NCBI RefSeq assembly: GCF_900101095.1
Contig: NZ_FNFM01000009.1
Span: 135,709 to 199,708 of the forward strand
Reading direction: 5' to 3'
Length of the DNA stretch: 64,000 nucleotides
DNA from: Actinopolyspora mzabensis
GTDB lineage: Bacteria; Actinomycetota; Actinomycetes; Mycobacteriales; Pseudonocardiaceae
A program made the position numbers and the translations under genes. Positions 62,956 to 64,000 of the stretch are shown here, in pieces. The notes under the pieces were generated by a model that ran no database searches, had not been told where the DNA came from, and saw only the letters and a program-made list of their open reading frames with translations. Each line of letters begins with the position of its first letter. Positions within the stretch are counted from its first letter, which is position 1.

Positions 62956-63325
62956 ACACCTCAGCACCATTCTGATCTTCCGTCCCCCGCAGTCCACTCC
63001 CCGTGAAGACCGGCCCGGAACCGTGCACTCGGCCAACCCCCGACAACCGCCGAGACACACCCCGGGCCATCGGTGGCGGGGCGACAATTTCCCACGAAAT
63101 GTACGCACCGCCACCACCAAACCCCGCCCGGCCGGGCCTCCCTCCCCGCTCCCACCTGGCCGGGCGGGGACCCCCACACAGCAGACAACAATGGTGGGAA
63201 CCGCTACCGAACTCATCGCCAATCCAGCCTCCGGAGTGGCTCGCCCGAAGCTGTGGTGTCCGAAAAGGAGTAACCACGTGGTTCTCACAACGCCTTCACA
63301 CCGCTAGAATCCCAGCGCAGTGAGT
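62956..63325. other. Non-coding stretch with family A palindrome and CRISPR leader 2
   Basis: A divergent family A copy (GCGACAATTTCCCACGAAAT plus GTACGC) lies at 63081-63106. The last about 60 bases (63266-63325) match leader 1: CGTGGTTCTCACAACGC, then CGCTAGAATCCCAGCGCAG and TGAGT up to the repeat. No gene is supported. Confidence 0.7.
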
Positions 63326-63475
63326 GTAGGCCCCGCGCACGCGGGGATAGACCGACGAAGGCCGACTTTCCGGTTCCCGGTCCTGCGTAGGCCCCGCGCA
63401 CGCGGGGATAGACCCTTGCCGTTGTGGGGGTTGAGGTGGCTCATGATGTAGGCCCCACGCACGCGGGGACGTGCT
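63326..63475 (+). CRISPR. CRISPR array 2, 3 repeats, 2 spacers
   Basis: Intact 28-bp repeats at 63326-63353 and 63387-63414 differ from array 1 only at one base (GGGGATAGACC for GGGGATGGACC). Spacers are 33 bp (63354-63386, 63415-63447). The third repeat at 63448 is degenerate (GTAGGCCCCACGCACG, then a broken 3' end near 63470). Leader side is 5' on the + strand. The spacers differ from those of array 1. Confidence 0.95.
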
Positions 63476-63675
63476 GCGGACTTACGCAGTGATCGGCGCG
63501 CGGGTAGTGCTCATTCCCATGGAACAGCGAGCGCTACCCGGCGATGCCTCGCTGCTCCAGTGCGCCGCTCGCGCACTGCGCATCCAGCATCCCCGGCGCA
63601 CCCAGCGCGGCACCGCCGCCGATCAGCTGCCCGTAACCCCGCCCGGCAAGCCACCCCCGGAAACCAATCGGCCCC

Positions 63676-64000
63676 TCAGCCGTCAAGCGCGCGCAGCGCG
63701 GCCCGGTGCAGTGCGCCGTTGGAACTCAGCGCGTTGCCGCCGTCGAAGCGCGGCTCGCCGGACAGGTCGGTGAAGCCGCCCCCGGCCTCCTCGACGATCA
63801 CCTGTGCCGCCGCGAGGTCCCAGGGGTTGCCCAGCGGCTCGGCCGCCAGATCTATCACTCCCTCGGCCACCAGGCAGTGGTGCCAGAAGTCCCCGAACGC
63901 GCGGCTCTCCCAGCAGCTGTCCACCAGCCGCAGGTAGTCCGCGCGCCGCTCCAGCTCGCTCCAGCTGCCCAGATTCGTGGTGGAGACGTAGGCATCGCCC
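63676..64000 (-). CDS. Inositol monophosphatase-family phosphatase (HisN-like), partial
   Basis: The C-terminal about 108 residues of a Mg2+-dependent IMPase-fold phosphatase; the N-terminus is beyond the window. The second metal motif NPWDLAAAQVIVEEAGG and the late NGALHRAAL are visible, as is WESRAFGDFWHHCLVAEGVI. The pattern is like actinobacterial histidinol-phosphatase HisN. It marks the border of the accessory island with the conserved chromosome. Confidence 0.85.
   Translation of the reverse strand, partial: GDAYVSTTNLGSWSELERRADYLRLVDSCWESRAFGDFWHHCLVAEGVIDLAAEPLGNPWDLAAAQVIVEEAGGGFTDLSGEPRFDGGNALSSNGALHRAALRALDG

Noticed and set aside
63471-63773. Open frame directly after array 2
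   Set aside because: It begins in the degenerate last repeat and runs antisense over the HisN-like gene; it looks like a chance frame.

Overview
The window is high-GC actinobacterial DNA. GTG starts are common, several genes look leaderless, and ATGA or TGATG gene overlaps are frequent. The gene families (ESX-type EspG, a PPE-like protein, WXG100-like proteins, a TNT toxin, AccA3/AccE/AccB, LpdA, DUF3558, DUF5753/DUF397 pairs) point to the Pseudonocardiales. The complete Mrp Na+/H+ antiporter beside a BCCT betaine-type transporter suits a salt-adapted genus such as Actinopolyspora or Saccharopolyspora; that genus guess is inference.

Layout: 1-1011 is a partial Ser/Thr protein kinase. 1553-7650 is a seven-gene mrpABCDEFG operon followed by a BCCT osmolyte transporter (7858-9522). 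10-22 kb holds two overlapping M20 amidohydrolases, a truncated AbiEi-like gene, a gamma-glutamylcyclotransferase-like gene, lpdA, a DCC thiol oxidoreductase, a zinc metallopeptidase, an aquaporin, pabB and maf. 22-29.6 kb holds a DctA-type symporter, accA3, a DUF1707 protein, a DUF3558 lipoprotein and a small ESX cluster (two secreted-type proteins plus EspG). 29.8-35.3 kb is a glycerol module (glpD and a DeoR regulator on minus, glpF and glpK on plus). 35.5-42.7 kb holds a PrmC-related methyltransferase, accE-accB with divergent birA, a PH-domain protein, HMG-CoA lyase and cbiZ. 42.8-47.2 kb is a polymorphic-toxin operon (YbaB-like, WXG100-like, CpnT/TNT-like toxin, candidate immunity protein). 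47.3-49.8 kb is an MFS pump, sugar O-acetyltransferase and TetR unit with two matching palindromic operators.

49.9-63.5 kb is a defence island. A minus-strand operon encodes a complete type III-D-like CRISPR effector: a TIGR03986-type RAMP protein, an HD-less Cas10 with an intact GGDD cyclase motif, a Cas7-like RAMP, a Csx10-like RAMP, a double-Cas7 fusion, a 160-aa Csx19-like candidate and a 131-aa two-helix membrane protein. Divergent from it is a membrane protein with two N-terminal helices and a C-terminal SAVED domain, the predicted cyclic-oligoadenylate-activated effector. Two very short CRISPR arrays with type I-E-like repeats and a shared leader follow, 4.4 kb apart. Between them lie small membrane proteins, an Imm1 fragment, a DUF5753/DUF397 regulator pair and three small unknown genes. 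No cas1, cas2 or cas6 is visible. The likely working model is crRNA from I-E-type arrays loaded onto the III-D complex, target RNA activating the Cas10 palm, and second messenger opening or assembling the membrane SAVED protein. The window ends in a partial inositol-monophosphatase-family (HisN-like) gene.

Three families of short palindromic repeats are scattered through intergenic regions: at least 13 copies of a ~24-bp palindrome with core TTCGCGAGAAAT, a ~110-bp long-stem hairpin element, and a ~90-bp element with 10-bp inverted ends. They cluster near 36-37 kb, 46.3-46.6 kb and the CRISPR locus.
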